Of a stretch of 62,109 bases of DNA, positions 6,839 through 16,050 are shown piece after piece (within the stretch, counting starts at the first letter, position 1; each line of letters opens with the position of its first letter). This DNA comes from Massilia sp. UBA2604 (GTDB lineage: Bacteria > Pseudomonadota > Gammaproteobacteria > Burkholderiales > Burkholderiaceae_D), in NCBI GenBank assembly GCA_002339265.1, contig DDKG01000139.1:1-62109 (forward strand), written 5' to 3'. Below the pieces are notes generated by a model. The model worked only from the letters and a program-made list of their open reading frames with translations. It searched no databases and was not told where the DNA came from. The translations under genes were made by a program, and so were the position numbers.

Positions 6839-9517
6839 ATGAGCGTCCGCAACCTGCAATACCTGTTCGCGCCGAAGTCGGTGGCGCTGATCGGCGCCTC
6901 CGAGCGGCCGGGCAGCATGGGCACGACCCTGCTCGACAACTTGCTGGGCGGCGGCTTCAAGGGCAAGCTGTACGCGGTCAATCCCAAGTACGAGCAGGTC
7001 GGCGAGCTGACCTGCTACGACAGCGTGGCGGACCTGCCCGAGGCGCCCGAGCTGGCGGTGATCTGCACCCCGCCCGCGACCGTGCCGCAACTGGTGCGCC
7101 AGCTGGGCGAGCGCGGCACGCGGGCGGCGGTGGTGCTCAGCAGCGGCATGGCCAGGGCCCGCGACGGCCGCGGGCGCAGCCTGCGCCAGGCCGCGCTCGA
7201 TGCGGCCCATCCCTATCTGCTGCGCCTGCTCGGACCAAGCAGCGCTGGCCTGCTGGCGCCCGGCCTGGGCCTGAACGCCAGCGTCGCCCACAGCGGAGCG
7301 CTGCCGGGCCGGATCGCCTTCGTTTCGCAATCCGGCTCGCTGATGACCGGGGTGCTGGACTGGGCCCGCACGCGCGGCATCGGCTTCTCGCACTTCATCT
7401 CGCTGGGCGACTCGAGCGACGTCGACCTGGGCGACGTGCTGGACTACCTGGCCAGCGACGGCCACGCCGGCGCCATCCTGCTGTACGTCGACCAGCTGCG
7501 CTATGCGCGCAAGTTCATGTCGGCCGCGCGCGCCGCGGCGCGCACCAAGCCGGTGCTGGTGCTCAAGTCGCGCGGCATTGATGACGACGTGCGGGCGGTG
7601 GCCAGCGAGAGCGGGGCCCTGGCCAGCGAGGACGACGTGTTCGACGCCGCGGTGCGGCGCGCCGGCATGCTGCGCGTGTACACCACCGAGCAGCTGTTCG
7701 CGGCGGTCGAGACCCTGGCCCATGCCCGTCCACTGCATGGCGAGCGGCTGGCCATCGTCAGCAACGGCCATGGCCCCGGCGTGCTGGCGCGCGACGCGCT
7801 GCGCTACGGCAAAGGCACGGCCGCCATCCTGTCGCCCGACTCGGTCGAGCGGCTCGATGCGCTGCTGCCCGGCGCGGCGAACGCAAATCCGGTCAACCTG
7901 CTGGGCGGCGCGCCGCCCGAGCGCTATGCGGCCGCGCTCGAGATCCTGCTCAAGGACCCGCAGGTCGACGCCGTGCTGGTGGTGCATTCGCCCACCGCCG
8001 GCGTCGACAGCCGCGAAGTGGCGAACGCCATCGCGCCGCTGGCGCGCGCCGCCTCGCGTCCGATCCTGTCGTGCTGGCTGGGCGGCGCCTCGGTGCTCGA
8101 GGCGCGCACCATCGCCGCCAATGCGCGCATGCCCACCTTCCGCACGCCGGAAGACGGCGTGGCCGGCTTCCTGCAACTGGTGAACTACCGCCGCAACCAG
8201 AATCTCCTGATGGAGGTGCCGCCCTCGATGGTGGGCCATATGGCGCCCGACCGCAGCACCGCGCGGGCGCTGGTGCGCGAGGCGATCGCCAATAAGCGCC
8301 TGCTGCTGTCCGATCCCGAGACCAAGGCCATCCTGCGCGCCTACGGTCTGGCCCTGGTCGAGACCCGCGCCGCGCCCGACATCGAGGCCGCGGTGGCGGC
8401 GGCGCGCGCCATCGGCTATCCGGTCGCGGTCAAGATCCTGACGCCCGACGTGATGCACAAGTCGGATTTCGGCGGCGTGACCCTCGACCTCGATTCCGAC
8501 GAGGCGGTGCGCGCCGCGGCGCAGCGCATGAGGAAGCGCCTGGACGAGCTGTTCCCGCAGGCGCGCTTCGACGGCTTTTCGGTGCAGGCCATGTGCCGAC
8601 GCGCCAACGGCCATGAGCTGATCGTCGGCGCCGCCACCGATCCGGTGTTCGGACCGGTGCTGGTGTTCGGCCAGGGCGGGGTGGCGGTGGAAGTCACCGA
8701 CGACCATTCGGTGGCCCTGCCGCCGCTGAACCTGGTGCTGGCGCGCGACCTGGTCGACCGCACCCGGGTGGCGCGCCTGCTGGCCGGCTACCGCAACCGT
8801 CCGCCGGCCAACCTGGATGCGATCCTGGCGGTACTGATCCAGGTCTCGCGCCTGGTGTCGGACATCCCCGAGATCGTTGAACTCGACATCAACCCGCTGC
8901 TGGCCGACAGCCGCGGCGCGACCGTGCTCGATGCGCGGGTGCGCCTGGCGCTGGCCGACCGCTCGGGCAGCACGCTCGACCGGCTGGCGATCCGTCCCTA
9001 TCCGCGCGAGCTCGAAGAGACGATAGACTGGCACGGCGCGCCGCTGCTGCTGCGCCCGATCCGCCCGGAAGACGGCCCGGCCCACCTGGCCTTCTTCGAT
9101 GCGCTCACGCCGGACGATATCCGCTACCGCATGTTCGTGCGCATCCGCGAGCTGCAGCCTTCGCAGCTGGCGCGCTTCACCCAGATCGACTACGACCGCG
9201 AGATGGCCTTCATCGCCACCCGCAAGAATGCGGAAGGGGTGAACGAGACGCTGGCGGTGGGCCGGGTGGTGGCCGATCCCGACAACACCAGCGCCGAATT
9301 CGCGGTTACCGTGCGCTCCGACCTGAAGGGCATGGGGCTGGGACGGATCATGATGGAAAAGCTGATCGGCTATTGCCGCGCGCGCGGCACCGGCGAGATC
9401 GTGGGCGAGGCGCTGCCGCAGAATTCGCGCATCGTCGCCATGGTGAAGAAACTCGGTTTCGAGGTGACGATCGACGGCGAGGAGGGCATCCGGAAAATGC
9501 GCCTTGCATTACGTTAG
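6839..9517 (+). CDS. Pat/PatZ-type protein acetyltransferase: NDP-forming acyl-CoA synthetase-like domains plus GNAT
   Basis: 892 aa, the length and order of the enterobacterial lysine acetyltransferase Pat (PatZ). Residues ~1-700 resemble NDP-forming acyl-CoA synthetases: a CoA-binding Rossmann part (VALIGASERPGSMG), a ligase-CoA part and an ATP-grasp part (GYPVAVKILTPDVMHKSDFGG). Residues ~730-892 are a GNAT domain with the acetyl-CoA loop SDLKGMGLGRIMM. At the usual catalytic histidine (SHTGALAG in active enzymes) this protein reads SESGALAS, with Glu257. The synthetase part is therefore probably a sensor rather than an enzyme, as described for Pat. The ATG at 6839 follows a GGAAAGG site; the open frame upstream has no family match. 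Expected role: acetylating lysines, for example on acyl-CoA synthetases, to tune acetate metabolism. Confidence 0.88.
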   Translation: MSVRNLQYLFAPKSVALIGASERPGSMGTTLLDNLLGGGFKGKLYAVNPKYEQVGELTCYDSVADLPEAPELAVICTPPATVPQLVRQLGERGTRAAVVLSSGMARARDGRGRSLRQAALDAAHPYLLRLLGPSSAGLLAPGLGLNASVAHSGALPGRIAFVSQSGSLMTGVLDWARTRGIGFSHFISLGDSSDVDLGDVLDYLASDGHAGAILLYVDQLRYARKFMSAARAAARTKPVLVLKSRGIDDDVRAVASESGALASEDDVFDAAVRRAGMLRVYTTEQLFAAVETLAHARPLHGERLAIVSNGHGPGVLARDALRYGKGTAAILSPDSVERLDALLPGAANANPVNLLGGAPPERYAAALEILLKDPQVDAVLVVHSPTAGVDSREVANAIAPLARAASRPILSCWLGGASVLEARTIAANARMPTFRTPEDGVAGFLQLVNYRRNQNLLMEVPPSMVGHMAPDRSTARALVREAIANKRLLLSDPETKAILRAYGLALVETRAAPDIEAAVAAARAIGYPVAVKILTPDVMHKSDFGGVTLDLDSDEAVRAAAQRMRKRLDELFPQARFDGFSVQAMCRRANGHELIVGAATDPVFGPVLVFGQGGVAVEVTDDHSVALPPLNLVLARDLVDRTRVARLLAGYRNRPPANLDAILAVLIQVSRLVSDIPEIVELDINPLLADSRGATVLDARVRLALADRSGSTLDRLAIRPYPRELEETIDWHGAPLLLRPIRPEDGPAHLAFFDALTPDDIRYRMFVRIRELQPSQLARFTQIDYDREMAFIATRKNAEGVNETLAVGRVVADPDNTSAEFAVTVRSDLKGMGLGRIMMEKLIGYCRARGTGEIVGEALPQNSRIVAMVKKLGFEVTIDGEEGIRKMRLALR

Positions 9518-9662
9518 GGTTTTAAACCTTTTTGTGACAAAGGGTGAATTTTGGATGCTGTCGCGGTGGTATCGTAGCGCCCAATCCAAGCCGTACTTGC
9601 CGCCCTGTCACGTCGTGACGATCTGCCACAGCATTTGCAACCCGAACCTCGTATCGATCACG

Positions 9663-9962
9663 ATGTCCCGACTCGGTCTTTTCTTCTGCGCCCCCTACGC
9701 GCTGTTCATCGCGGCCTGTCTTGGCATCGTCTCGACGGGCAATGTCGATTACCAGTCGCAGTTCACGTACCTGGAGCTGCCGATCGCGGCCCAGCTGGCG
9801 CTGGCGCATTGGCTGGGCCTGGATCGCGCGCTGGAATTCATCTCGTGGCCCGATGCCTACGGCCTGTTCATGACGCCGGCCTTCATCCTGCTGTATGCGG
9901 CCGGGGCCTCGATCGAGCGTGGGCTGGATCGGCGGCGCGGGCTGGCGGGCGTGATCGATTGA
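9663..9962 (+). CDS. Small hypothetical inner-membrane protein
   Basis: 99 aa when started at ATG 9663. Two hydrophobic segments are visible: LGLFFCAPYALFIAACLGIV near the N-terminus and a second (YGLFMTPAFILLYAAGAS) near the C-terminus, separated by a polar loop, with a basic C-terminal tail (RGLDRRRG). The frame is open back to 9504, and an ATG at 9555 after AAGGGTG is an alternative. That extension is Cys/Pro-rich and looks non-coding, so the shorter form is preferred. Family and function are not recognised. Confidence 0.5.
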   Translation: MSRLGLFFCAPYALFIAACLGIVSTGNVDYQSQFTYLELPIAAQLALAHWLGLDRALEFISWPDAYGLFMTPAFILLYAAGASIERGLDRRRGLAGVID

Positions 9963-10039
9963 AGACGGAGGCGTATATGTCGGAGTGGCGGTACCGGCGC
10001 TAGGCGGCGAAGCACGGGGCGCCGCGCCCCTGACATCCA

Positions 10040-10396
10040 CTAGATGACGCGGCGCGGGGCGGCGGTCAGCGGGTCGCCGCTGTTCGGCGTCCCGGTCGGC
10101 TCGATCAGCAGGATATGCGCCTCTTCGCTCGCCCGGGGGCGGTGACGAACGCCTTTGGGAACGATAACCATCTCGCCGGCGGCCAGGCTGACGGTTTCCC
10201 CATCCTCCAGATCGATGTCCAGCCGGCCGTGCAGGACCAGGAAGAAGTCGTCGGTGTCGTCGTGGACGTGCCAGTGGTAGTCGCCGCGCAGCTTGGCCAC
10301 CATCACGTCATGGCCATTGAACAGCGCGACGGTGCGCGGCTCCCAGGCTTCGTTGAAGGTAGCCAGCTTGGCGGCCAGGTCGATCGGAGTGTGCAT
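10040..10396 (-). CDS. Cupin-domain protein
   Basis: Single-domain cupin of 118 aa. Both cupin motifs are present: the His pair in HWHVHDDTDDFFLVL and the later PKGVRHRPRA. The Gly-rich turn LHGRLDIDLEDGE separates them. Such small beta-barrels bind a metal and may be enzymes or ligand binders; the substrate is unknown. The ATG at 10396 follows a GAGGA site at 8 bases, which excludes the longer open frame upstream. It is divergent from the AraC regulator, with only 67 bases between starts, so the regulator probably controls it. Confidence 0.8.
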   Translation of the reverse strand: MHTPIDLAAKLATFNEAWEPRTVALFNGHDVMVAKLRGDYHWHVHDDTDDFFLVLHGRLDIDLEDGETVSLAAGEMVIVPKGVRHRPRASEEAHILLIEPTGTPNSGDPLTAAPRRVI

Positions 10397-10463
10397 ATGG
10401 CGTCCTCGGAATGAAAGCGCCATTCTTGCCTGTCCGCCCGATGCGATCTTGTACAATTGTTGC

Positions 10464-11315
10464 ATGAGCAAAGACACCCGTCGCGCAGTCAACCAGGCCA
10501 GATTCGGTGCGCTGCCCAGTGGCGTGACGCTCATGCAGGCCGACTTCGCCGACCACGCTTTCGAACGGCATAGCCACGAAGGCTTCGTCATCGGCGCCAC
10601 GACGCACGGCATCCAGCGCTTCCGTTGCAAGGGCCGCCAACACGACAGCCAGGTCGGGGACTTCGTGCTGTTCAATCCGGACGAAGACCACGATGGGCGG
10701 CCGGGAACGGAGGACGGCTTTCGCTACGTGCTCTGGTATGTTCCCGAACACTTCGTCGCCAGCTGCACGGACGCGGACGGCGAACCGGCGCGCAAGCGGT
10801 ACTTCGCCAGAGCGCACGTCACCGACCGGCACATGGCGGAGCGGTTCACGGCCTTGTCCGCCGGCCTTGCCGAATCGGGTTCCGAGGCGTTGCGTGCGGA
10901 ATCCCTGATGCGCGCATTCCTCGGCGCGATGCTGCGCCGGCACGGCGAGCGGCCGCAGCCTGACGCCGTGCATGCCCACGCTGCGGGCGCCGCCGCGTTG
11001 TCACGGGTCAGGGACTATATCCGAACGTACTACGCGCACGACATGACGGTCTCTGACCTGGCCGCGGTCGCAGGCTTGTCGCGCGCCCATCTGACGCGCG
11101 CGTTCAGCGCCGCGTATCACATGCCGCCGCATGTCTACCTGAACGCCGTGCGCATCACGCAGGCGCAGACGCTCATCCGGCGCGGCATGCCGCTCACGGC
11201 AGTGGCGCTCGAATGCGGCTTCGCAGACCAGAGTCACTTCACTCGCCGCTTCAAGGGCGGCGTCGGCGTCACGCCCGCGGCATGGCGCAGCATGCACTTC
11301 GCATCCCGTCCGTGA
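10464..11315 (+). CDS. AraC-family transcriptional regulator
   Basis: 283 aa. The N-terminal ~160 residues form an AraC-type cupin sensing domain (FERHSHEGFVIG, QVGDFVLFNPDEDH). The C-terminal ~100 residues hold the two helix-turn-helix motifs, including VSDLAAVAGLSRAHLTRAFS and the highly conserved end ALECGFADQSHFTRRFK. It is probably a local activator responding to a small molecule. It is divergent from the cupin gene and followed closely by a GNAT gene. The ATG at 10464 lies just after TTGTACAATTGTTGC, a palindromic stretch that could be an operator. Confidence 0.88.
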   Translation: MSKDTRRAVNQARFGALPSGVTLMQADFADHAFERHSHEGFVIGATTHGIQRFRCKGRQHDSQVGDFVLFNPDEDHDGRPGTEDGFRYVLWYVPEHFVASCTDADGEPARKRYFARAHVTDRHMAERFTALSAGLAESGSEALRAESLMRAFLGAMLRRHGERPQPDAVHAHAAGAAALSRVRDYIRTYYAHDMTVSDLAAVAGLSRAHLTRAFSAAYHMPPHVYLNAVRITQAQTLIRRGMPLTAVALECGFADQSHFTRRFKGGVGVTPAAWRSMHFASRP

Positions 11316-11346
11316 TCGTAGAATCGCTTTCATTTACACGCCAGCC

Positions 11347-11799
11347 ATGCCAGACCATCCCAATGACCTCTCGATTGCGGTCGAACCGCACCCCGACTAC
11401 CGCGATGCGAACGTCGTCATCCAGGGCCTGATCGACTTCAACGCGGCGCATGCCGGCGGGGCCGCCCCGTGCGAGCTGCTGGTGACCTTGCGCGACGCGG
11501 ACGGGAAGGTGGTAGGAGGCCTGTCCGGCGACACTTGGGTGGGCTGGCTGCAGGTGCATGCGCTGTGGCTTGCGTACGAACTGCGCGAGCGCGGCATGGG
11601 CCGCGCCCTGATGCTGGCAGCCGAGCGCGAGGCGGTGCGCCGCGGCTGCACACAGGCCTTCCTCGAGACGCTCAGCTTTCAGGCGCTCGGCTTCTATGAA
11701 AAACTCGGCTACACGGTATTCAGCCGCCTCGACGGCTTCCCGCCAGACGGCGCGCGCTACGCCTTGCGCAAGGTCCTGGAACCGGGCGCGACGAACTAG
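11347..11799 (+). CDS. GNAT-family N-acetyltransferase
   Basis: 150 aa, one GNAT domain. The acetyl-CoA binding motif A is visible as ELRERGMGRALMLAAEREA, and motif B as ETLSFQALGFYEKLGYTVF. N-terminal residues DLSIAVEPHPDYRDA are typical of a small group of uncharacterised GNATs. The acceptor is unknown. It sits 31 bases after the AraC gene in the same direction and converges on rhlE, with only 15 bases between the two stops. Confidence 0.82.
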   Translation: MPDHPNDLSIAVEPHPDYRDANVVIQGLIDFNAAHAGGAAPCELLVTLRDADGKVVGGLSGDTWVGWLQVHALWLAYELRERGMGRALMLAAEREAVRRGCTQAFLETLSFQALGFYEKLGYTVFSRLDGFPPDGARYALRKVLEPGATN

Positions 11800-11814
11800 G
11801 ATTAAGCTTGCGCG

Positions 11815-13059
11815 TTAGCGCCGGAATCGCACGTCCTCGGTGACCACCGGTGCATCGCCCTTCGGCTTCTTGGGCTTTTTCGGTTTCTTGACGATCTGTC
11901 CCTTCGCATCCGTCATCGGCACCCGGTGATCGGGCGCGAAGCCTGGCTCCTCGACGCGCTCGAGCGTTTGCTTCGTCAGCACCTCGATCGCCGCCAGCTG
12001 CTCGACTTCGTCGGCGCATACCAGCGACACCGCTTCGCCGGTGGCGCCAGCGCGGCCAGTGCGGCCAGTGCGGTGCACGTAGTCTTCGGCCACGATCGGG
12101 AGGTCGACGTTGATCACGGCCGGCAGGTCGTCGATATCGATGCCGCGCGCGGCGACGTCGGTCGCGACCAGCACCCGCACCTCGCCCGCCTTGAAGCGCT
12201 CGAGCGCGCGCAGGCGCGCCGGCTGCGGCTTGTCGCCGTGGATCGAATCTGCCGTGATGCGCTTGGCTTCGAGCAGGGACACCAGTTCGTCCACGCCCTT
12301 GCGGGTGCGGGCGAAGGCCAGCACCTGGGTCCAGTCATGGCGCTTCAACAGGTGCACGAACAGCTCCGGCTTGCGCTTCTTGTCGACCGGGATGATCCAT
12401 TGCTTCACCGCCGCGACGGTGGTGTTGCGCGGGGTGGCCTCGATGCGCACCGGATCGCGCAGCATCTGGTTCGACAGCGCGCGGATCTGGTCCGAGAAGG
12501 TCGCCGAGAACAGCAGGGTCTGGCGCTTCTTCGGCAGCAGTTTCATGAGGCCGTCCAGCTCGCGTGCGAAGCCCAGGTCGAGCATGCGGTCGGCTTCGTC
12601 CAGCACCAGGGTCTTGACTTCGTTGAAGCGCACCGCGTTCTGGCGCTGCAGGTCGAGCAGGCGGCCCGGCGTGGCGACCATCACGTCCACTCCCTTGCGC
12701 AGCGCCATCATCTGCGGATTGATGCTCACGCCGCCATAGGCGACCATGGTGCGCAGCGGCAGGCCGGCCGCATAGGTGCGCACGCTCTCGTGCACCTGCT
12801 CGGCCAGCTCGCGGGTGGGCACCAGGATCAGCGCGCGCACCGCATTGGGGCTCACGGTACCGCTCTTGGCCAGGCGCTGGAGGATCGGCAGGGTGAAGCC
12901 GGCGGTCTTGCCGGTGCCGGTCTGGGCCGCGGCCATCACGTCGCGGCCGGCCAGCACGGCGGGAATCGCCTGTTCCTGGACGGCGGTGGGAGTGTGGTAG
13001 GCGAGGGCGTCGAGGGTGCGGACGATCTGGTCGATCAGGCCGAGGGATGCGAACGACAT
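11815..13059 (-). CDS. rhlE: DEAD-box ATP-dependent RNA helicase, RhlE-like
   Basis: 414 aa. All core helicase motifs are visible: Q motif PTAVQEQAIP, motif I AAQTGTGKT, Ia PTRELAEQ, Ib TPGRLLD, II DEAD, III SAT, V ATDVAARGID and VI HRTGRTGRAG. A short Lys-rich tail (KKPKKPKKPKGDAP) fits RhlE rather than DbpA or CsdA. RhlE helps remodel ribosome-assembly intermediates and RNA for decay. The ATG at 13059 was chosen because MSFASLGL is the usual family start; upstream codons are Pro/Arg-rich and look non-coding. It is convergent with the GNAT gene. Confidence 0.92.
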   Translation of the reverse strand: MSFASLGLIDQIVRTLDALAYHTPTAVQEQAIPAVLAGRDVMAAAQTGTGKTAGFTLPILQRLAKSGTVSPNAVRALILVPTRELAEQVHESVRTYAAGLPLRTMVAYGGVSINPQMMALRKGVDVMVATPGRLLDLQRQNAVRFNEVKTLVLDEADRMLDLGFARELDGLMKLLPKKRQTLLFSATFSDQIRALSNQMLRDPVRIEATPRNTTVAAVKQWIIPVDKKRKPELFVHLLKRHDWTQVLAFARTRKGVDELVSLLEAKRITADSIHGDKPQPARLRALERFKAGEVRVLVATDVAARGIDIDDLPAVINVDLPIVAEDYVHRTGRTGRAGATGEAVSLVCADEVEQLAAIEVLTKQTLERVEEPGFAPDHRVPMTDAKGQIVKKPKKPKKPKGDAPVVTEDVRFRR

Positions 13060-13183
13060 GGGTGGGGAAACCTTGGGACGAAAATGAACAGGGCGTAGTT
13101 TACCCTGCCGGGGCCGGCATGGCGATAACGGCGGCTGGTCGTCGGCCGCGCCAGGGTCGTGCGAGCCCGATCGGTGCGCGGGA

Positions 13184-13324
13184 TTACGGCGCCGGGGCGG
13201 CGGCAACGGCCACGCTGGCGGTTAGATCGGCGATCGGCTTGACCGGCTCGTTATGTTCGCGGCACGCGCCGAGGGACAGGCAGGCCAGGATGAGTGCGGC
13301 GGCGGGAAGGGCGCGTCGTTGCAT
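13184..13324 (-). CDS. Very small predicted lipoprotein
   Basis: 46-aa protein with a clear lipoprotein signal: MQRRALPAAALILACLSLG then Cys (lipobox LSLGAC). The mature part is about 26 residues, polar then Ala-rich (ending VAVAAAPAP). An excellent GGAGGAG ribosome site stands 7 bases before the ATG at 13324, which decides the start. It is upstream of rhlE on the same strand, about 125 bases away. Function unknown. Confidence 0.6.
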   Translation of the reverse strand: MQRRALPAAALILACLSLGACREHNEPVKPIADLTASVAVAAAPAP

Positions 13325-14167
13325 GATGATCTCCTCCGGTAGGTAGTAGCCCATCTTACGCCGGCCGGGCGCGGCGCGGCGCGCTGCATTGGATGCCGGG
13401 TCCGCCCCGCGCCTGTTGCTCGCAGTTGCGCTGATTTCCAAGCAGGGCAAGCATATTTACTCCAGTTAATAACCGGTTTATCCCCCTCAGTCGTCTTGTA
13501 TATTCAAGTTATGCGAATTGAGTAACAGGTGGTATCGGTTTCGGTTAATGCTAACGTGCCCGGAATGCGACGTGCATATCCCTGATAATTATAGTCTCAA
13601 GCAAAATTCGAAAACTCGAAAAATTCTCACGGGTGATTATTCGTGAATATTCGTCGAGTCACATCGAATAATTCTCACAGATTTTATCCGACGCTGAACT
13701 TTATCGCGAACGACAGATTATGTTGTGTCTCGAAATAAGCAAGCACCGAGTGCTAAGAATGCTTATTGCATATTCAGTTCGAATAGGGATGCGTGCAAAT
13801 ACCGGAAATCCCGAAAGAGCACATCACTCCCTATGACCATCAGTGCCGCGCGGGCCTGGGACCGTGCGTCGTAGAGGCATCCCTTATATTCTTCGGGCAC
13901 AGTGGCAGATTAGCGGGGTGAATATCTTCAATGAGAGAAGCTATTTCCTATGAGAATAATTTGACCACGACTTTTATTGTCAGAGTAATGATTAATTGCA
14001 ATTTGGAAATTGAGTTAATAAAAATAAACGAATGTTGATTGCATTATATTCGGTAATCAAAATCGAAAAACTTCTTGTTGTGCGCGAAAACTGATTATAT
14101 TATTGGCCCGCATTCGATGTTATTGATCCAGATTAAACCGATGACCTCTTATTTAATGGAGAAAACA
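13325..14167. other. AT-rich gene-free region upstream of the Tad pilus operon
   Basis: About 840 bases with no convincing gene. From ~13,450 it is much more AT-rich than everything around it. It contains short direct repeats, notably AATTCTCAC-R-G at 13622-13632 and 13670-13680 with several ATTCG copies between, and long A/T runs just before the pilin gene. It most likely holds the promoter and regulatory sites of the Tad operon. No -35/-10 pair or sigma-54 site stood out clearly enough to call. Confidence 0.5.
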
Positions 14168-14476
14168 ATGAGAAAATTCAAGTTGAGTCTGTACCGCCAA
14201 CGCGGTCAGGGAATGATGGAATACGTGATTATCGTGGCGCTGATCGCGGTTGCTGCAATCGGCGTGTATTCCGTCTTCGGCCAGACCATGCGTAACCAGA
14301 CCGCCGGCCTCGCCAACGAGATGGCGGGCGTCGATTCGGGCACCCAGATCTCGGCGGCGGGCGCCACTGCCGCCACCGCTGCCCGACGCGCGGATGAGAC
14401 GAAAGGTATGGCGACCTATAACGCTGAAAACGACCAGGGTGGCGGTGGCGGTACCGGCGGCACGGCCCCCGATTGA
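14168..14476 (+). CDS. flp: Flp-family type IVb pilin (Tad pilus major pilin candidate)
   Basis: 102-aa prepilin. The leader is short and basic (MRKFKLSLYRQRG), followed by the prepilin peptidase site G|QGMMEY, with the conserved Glu at +5 and Tyr at +6. A single hydrophobic helix (VIIVALIAVAAIGVYSVFG) comes next. Mature pilins of the family are usually 50-60 residues; this one has a longer Ala/Thr- then Gly-rich tail (GGGGGTGGTAPD). The ATG at 14168 follows GGAG at ~8 bases. It heads the Tad operon after the long AT-rich leader. The prepilin peptidase that should cut it is not in this window. Confidence 0.88.
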   Translation: MRKFKLSLYRQRGQGMMEYVIIVALIAVAAIGVYSVFGQTMRNQTAGLANEMAGVDSGTQISAAGATAATAARRADETKGMATYNAENDQGGGGGTGGTAPD

Positions 14477-14505
14477 ACCGCGACGGTTGACGGTCTGACG
14501 GGGCG

Positions 14506-16050
14506 ATGATCTTGGCAAGCAGAAAAGCCGCAGGCGGCTACGCAAGGATGCGGCAAGACGGGCAGGCAATGGCGTTCGTGCTGGTGTTCGGCGCCGTTGC
14601 CGCCCTGATTGCGCTGCTTCTGTTCAACAGCGGCATGCTCGCCAACGCCAAGACCCGTCTGCAGAACGCGGCGGACGCCGGCGCCTACAGCGCAGCCGTG
14701 CTACAGGCGCGGGACCATAATTTTGCCGCCTACACCAACCGCTCGATCGTCGCCAACCAGGTGGCGGTGGTCCAGATGGTCAGCCTGAAATCCTATCTCG
14801 AAGACGCGGCCGACACCCGCGACCGGATGGACGAGCTGGAGCTGGACCTGCAAGCGTCGATCTATCCGACCTCCAAGCCCGACTGGAATCGTGGCAAGTC
14901 GGTCGCGATCAGGCAAGTGGATGCGGCGTTCTCGGCAGTGGCGCCGGTCGCGGTGTCGGGCCTTGGCCGCCTGATCAGGGCGCATGAGACGGCGCAGCAC
15001 GCGCACCACGCCGCGACCATCCTCGACATGGCGCTGGTGGCCGACGAAGTCGTCACGCGCAACGATCCCGCTGCCGAACTGACCAATGGCGCGTTCCGGC
15101 TGGGCCGCACCAATGTCCAGATCGTGAAATGGGGCGACGCAACAGTCCGCCATCGCGCCAACGATCCCTCGCCCGAGGCCGACCGCTTCGCCGACGTGGT
15201 GGTCAGCGAGCAGTCGACCGATCGCTTCAGCCGGGTCCGTCCATCCTCGCCGCTGCCGCGCTGGTCCAGCACGAGCAAGCCGTGCCGGATATTGCCAAAC
15301 CATGTCAGGTCCCGTACGACGTTCAACTTCGTGCATGCCGGTGCGAGCCAGCTCAGCGAAGACAAGAAGCGCTGGCTGGCGCTCGACGCCACCATGGGCA
15401 GTGGCGTCGCGAGCTGCACCATCTGGTATCCCTGCTGGACCGGCGTCTGCTATTCCACCAGCACCGTGCCGCATATCGACGGCAATCTCGGGCTGGGCGG
15501 CTCCGGCGGCGCAGTGGCAGGCAGGGGCGGCGATTACGACAGCCTGCGCGGCTACCGCGGCAACCCTGGCGCCACCTACGCCTTCGGCGGCGCCTCTGCG
15601 CTCGGCCAGGGCTTGTTACGCTATGGGTCAGAGGGGCCAGGCGACACGCTCGACGGCGCCGGCGGGCTGCAGGACTACTATCGCGACGTCGCCAATCCCG
15701 ACAGCGCGATCCCGGCCAACCAGTCGCCCGAACTGAATGGCGGCGCGGCGCCGGTCACGATCGAAGTCCAGCGCATCGCCGACACCATGCGCACCTCGTC
15801 GCGGATCCTGCACGAGTCGGACAAGCTGCGCCTGGAAGACGGCATGCGCGGCGAGACGATGCGCGCGCTGTCCTCGGCCCACGCTTATTTCTACCGCCCC
15901 GGCAACGAGGCTACTACCAGTTTCACACGCAGCGGCTGGCGCCGCGGCGACGGCAAGACCGAAGTGGCCAACCTGTTCAACCCATATTGGCAAAGCCGCC
16001 TGGTCGACCGCAGCGATGCCGATCGCGCCGCATCGTGGACGGCGCAATGA
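14506..16050 (+). CDS. TadG/TadE-like pseudopilin with large extracytoplasmic domain
   Basis: 514 aa. The N-terminus reads RMRQDGQAMAFVLVFGAVAALIA, a positively charged leader and hydrophobic helix of the TadE/TadG type. It continues with the Tad-domain signature NAKTRLQNAADAGAYSAA. The rest is a long periplasmic or external domain, rich in Gly/Asp/Ser in its middle, with no recognised fold. TadG proteins are minor pilus components needed for assembly. The stop overlaps the next start (ATGA), showing coupling. The start may instead be an internal ATG just before RQDGQ. Confidence 0.78.
   Translation: MILASRKAAGGYARMRQDGQAMAFVLVFGAVAALIALLLFNSGMLANAKTRLQNAADAGAYSAAVLQARDHNFAAYTNRSIVANQVAVVQMVSLKSYLEDAADTRDRMDELELDLQASIYPTSKPDWNRGKSVAIRQVDAAFSAVAPVAVSGLGRLIRAHETAQHAHHAATILDMALVADEVVTRNDPAAELTNGAFRLGRTNVQIVKWGDATVRHRANDPSPEADRFADVVVSEQSTDRFSRVRPSSPLPRWSSTSKPCRILPNHVRSRTTFNFVHAGASQLSEDKKRWLALDATMGSGVASCTIWYPCWTGVCYSTSTVPHIDGNLGLGGSGGAVAGRGGDYDSLRGYRGNPGATYAFGGASALGQGLLRYGSEGPGDTLDGAGGLQDYYRDVANPDSAIPANQSPELNGGAAPVTIEVQRIADTMRTSSRILHESDKLRLEDGMRGETMRALSSAHAYFYRPGNEATTSFTRSGWRRGDGKTEVANLFNPYWQSRLVDRSDADRAASWTAQ

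Noticed and set aside
6797..9085. 762-codon minus-strand frame opposite the Pat-like gene
   Set aside because: Same low-complexity antisense pattern, with no start signal or family motif.
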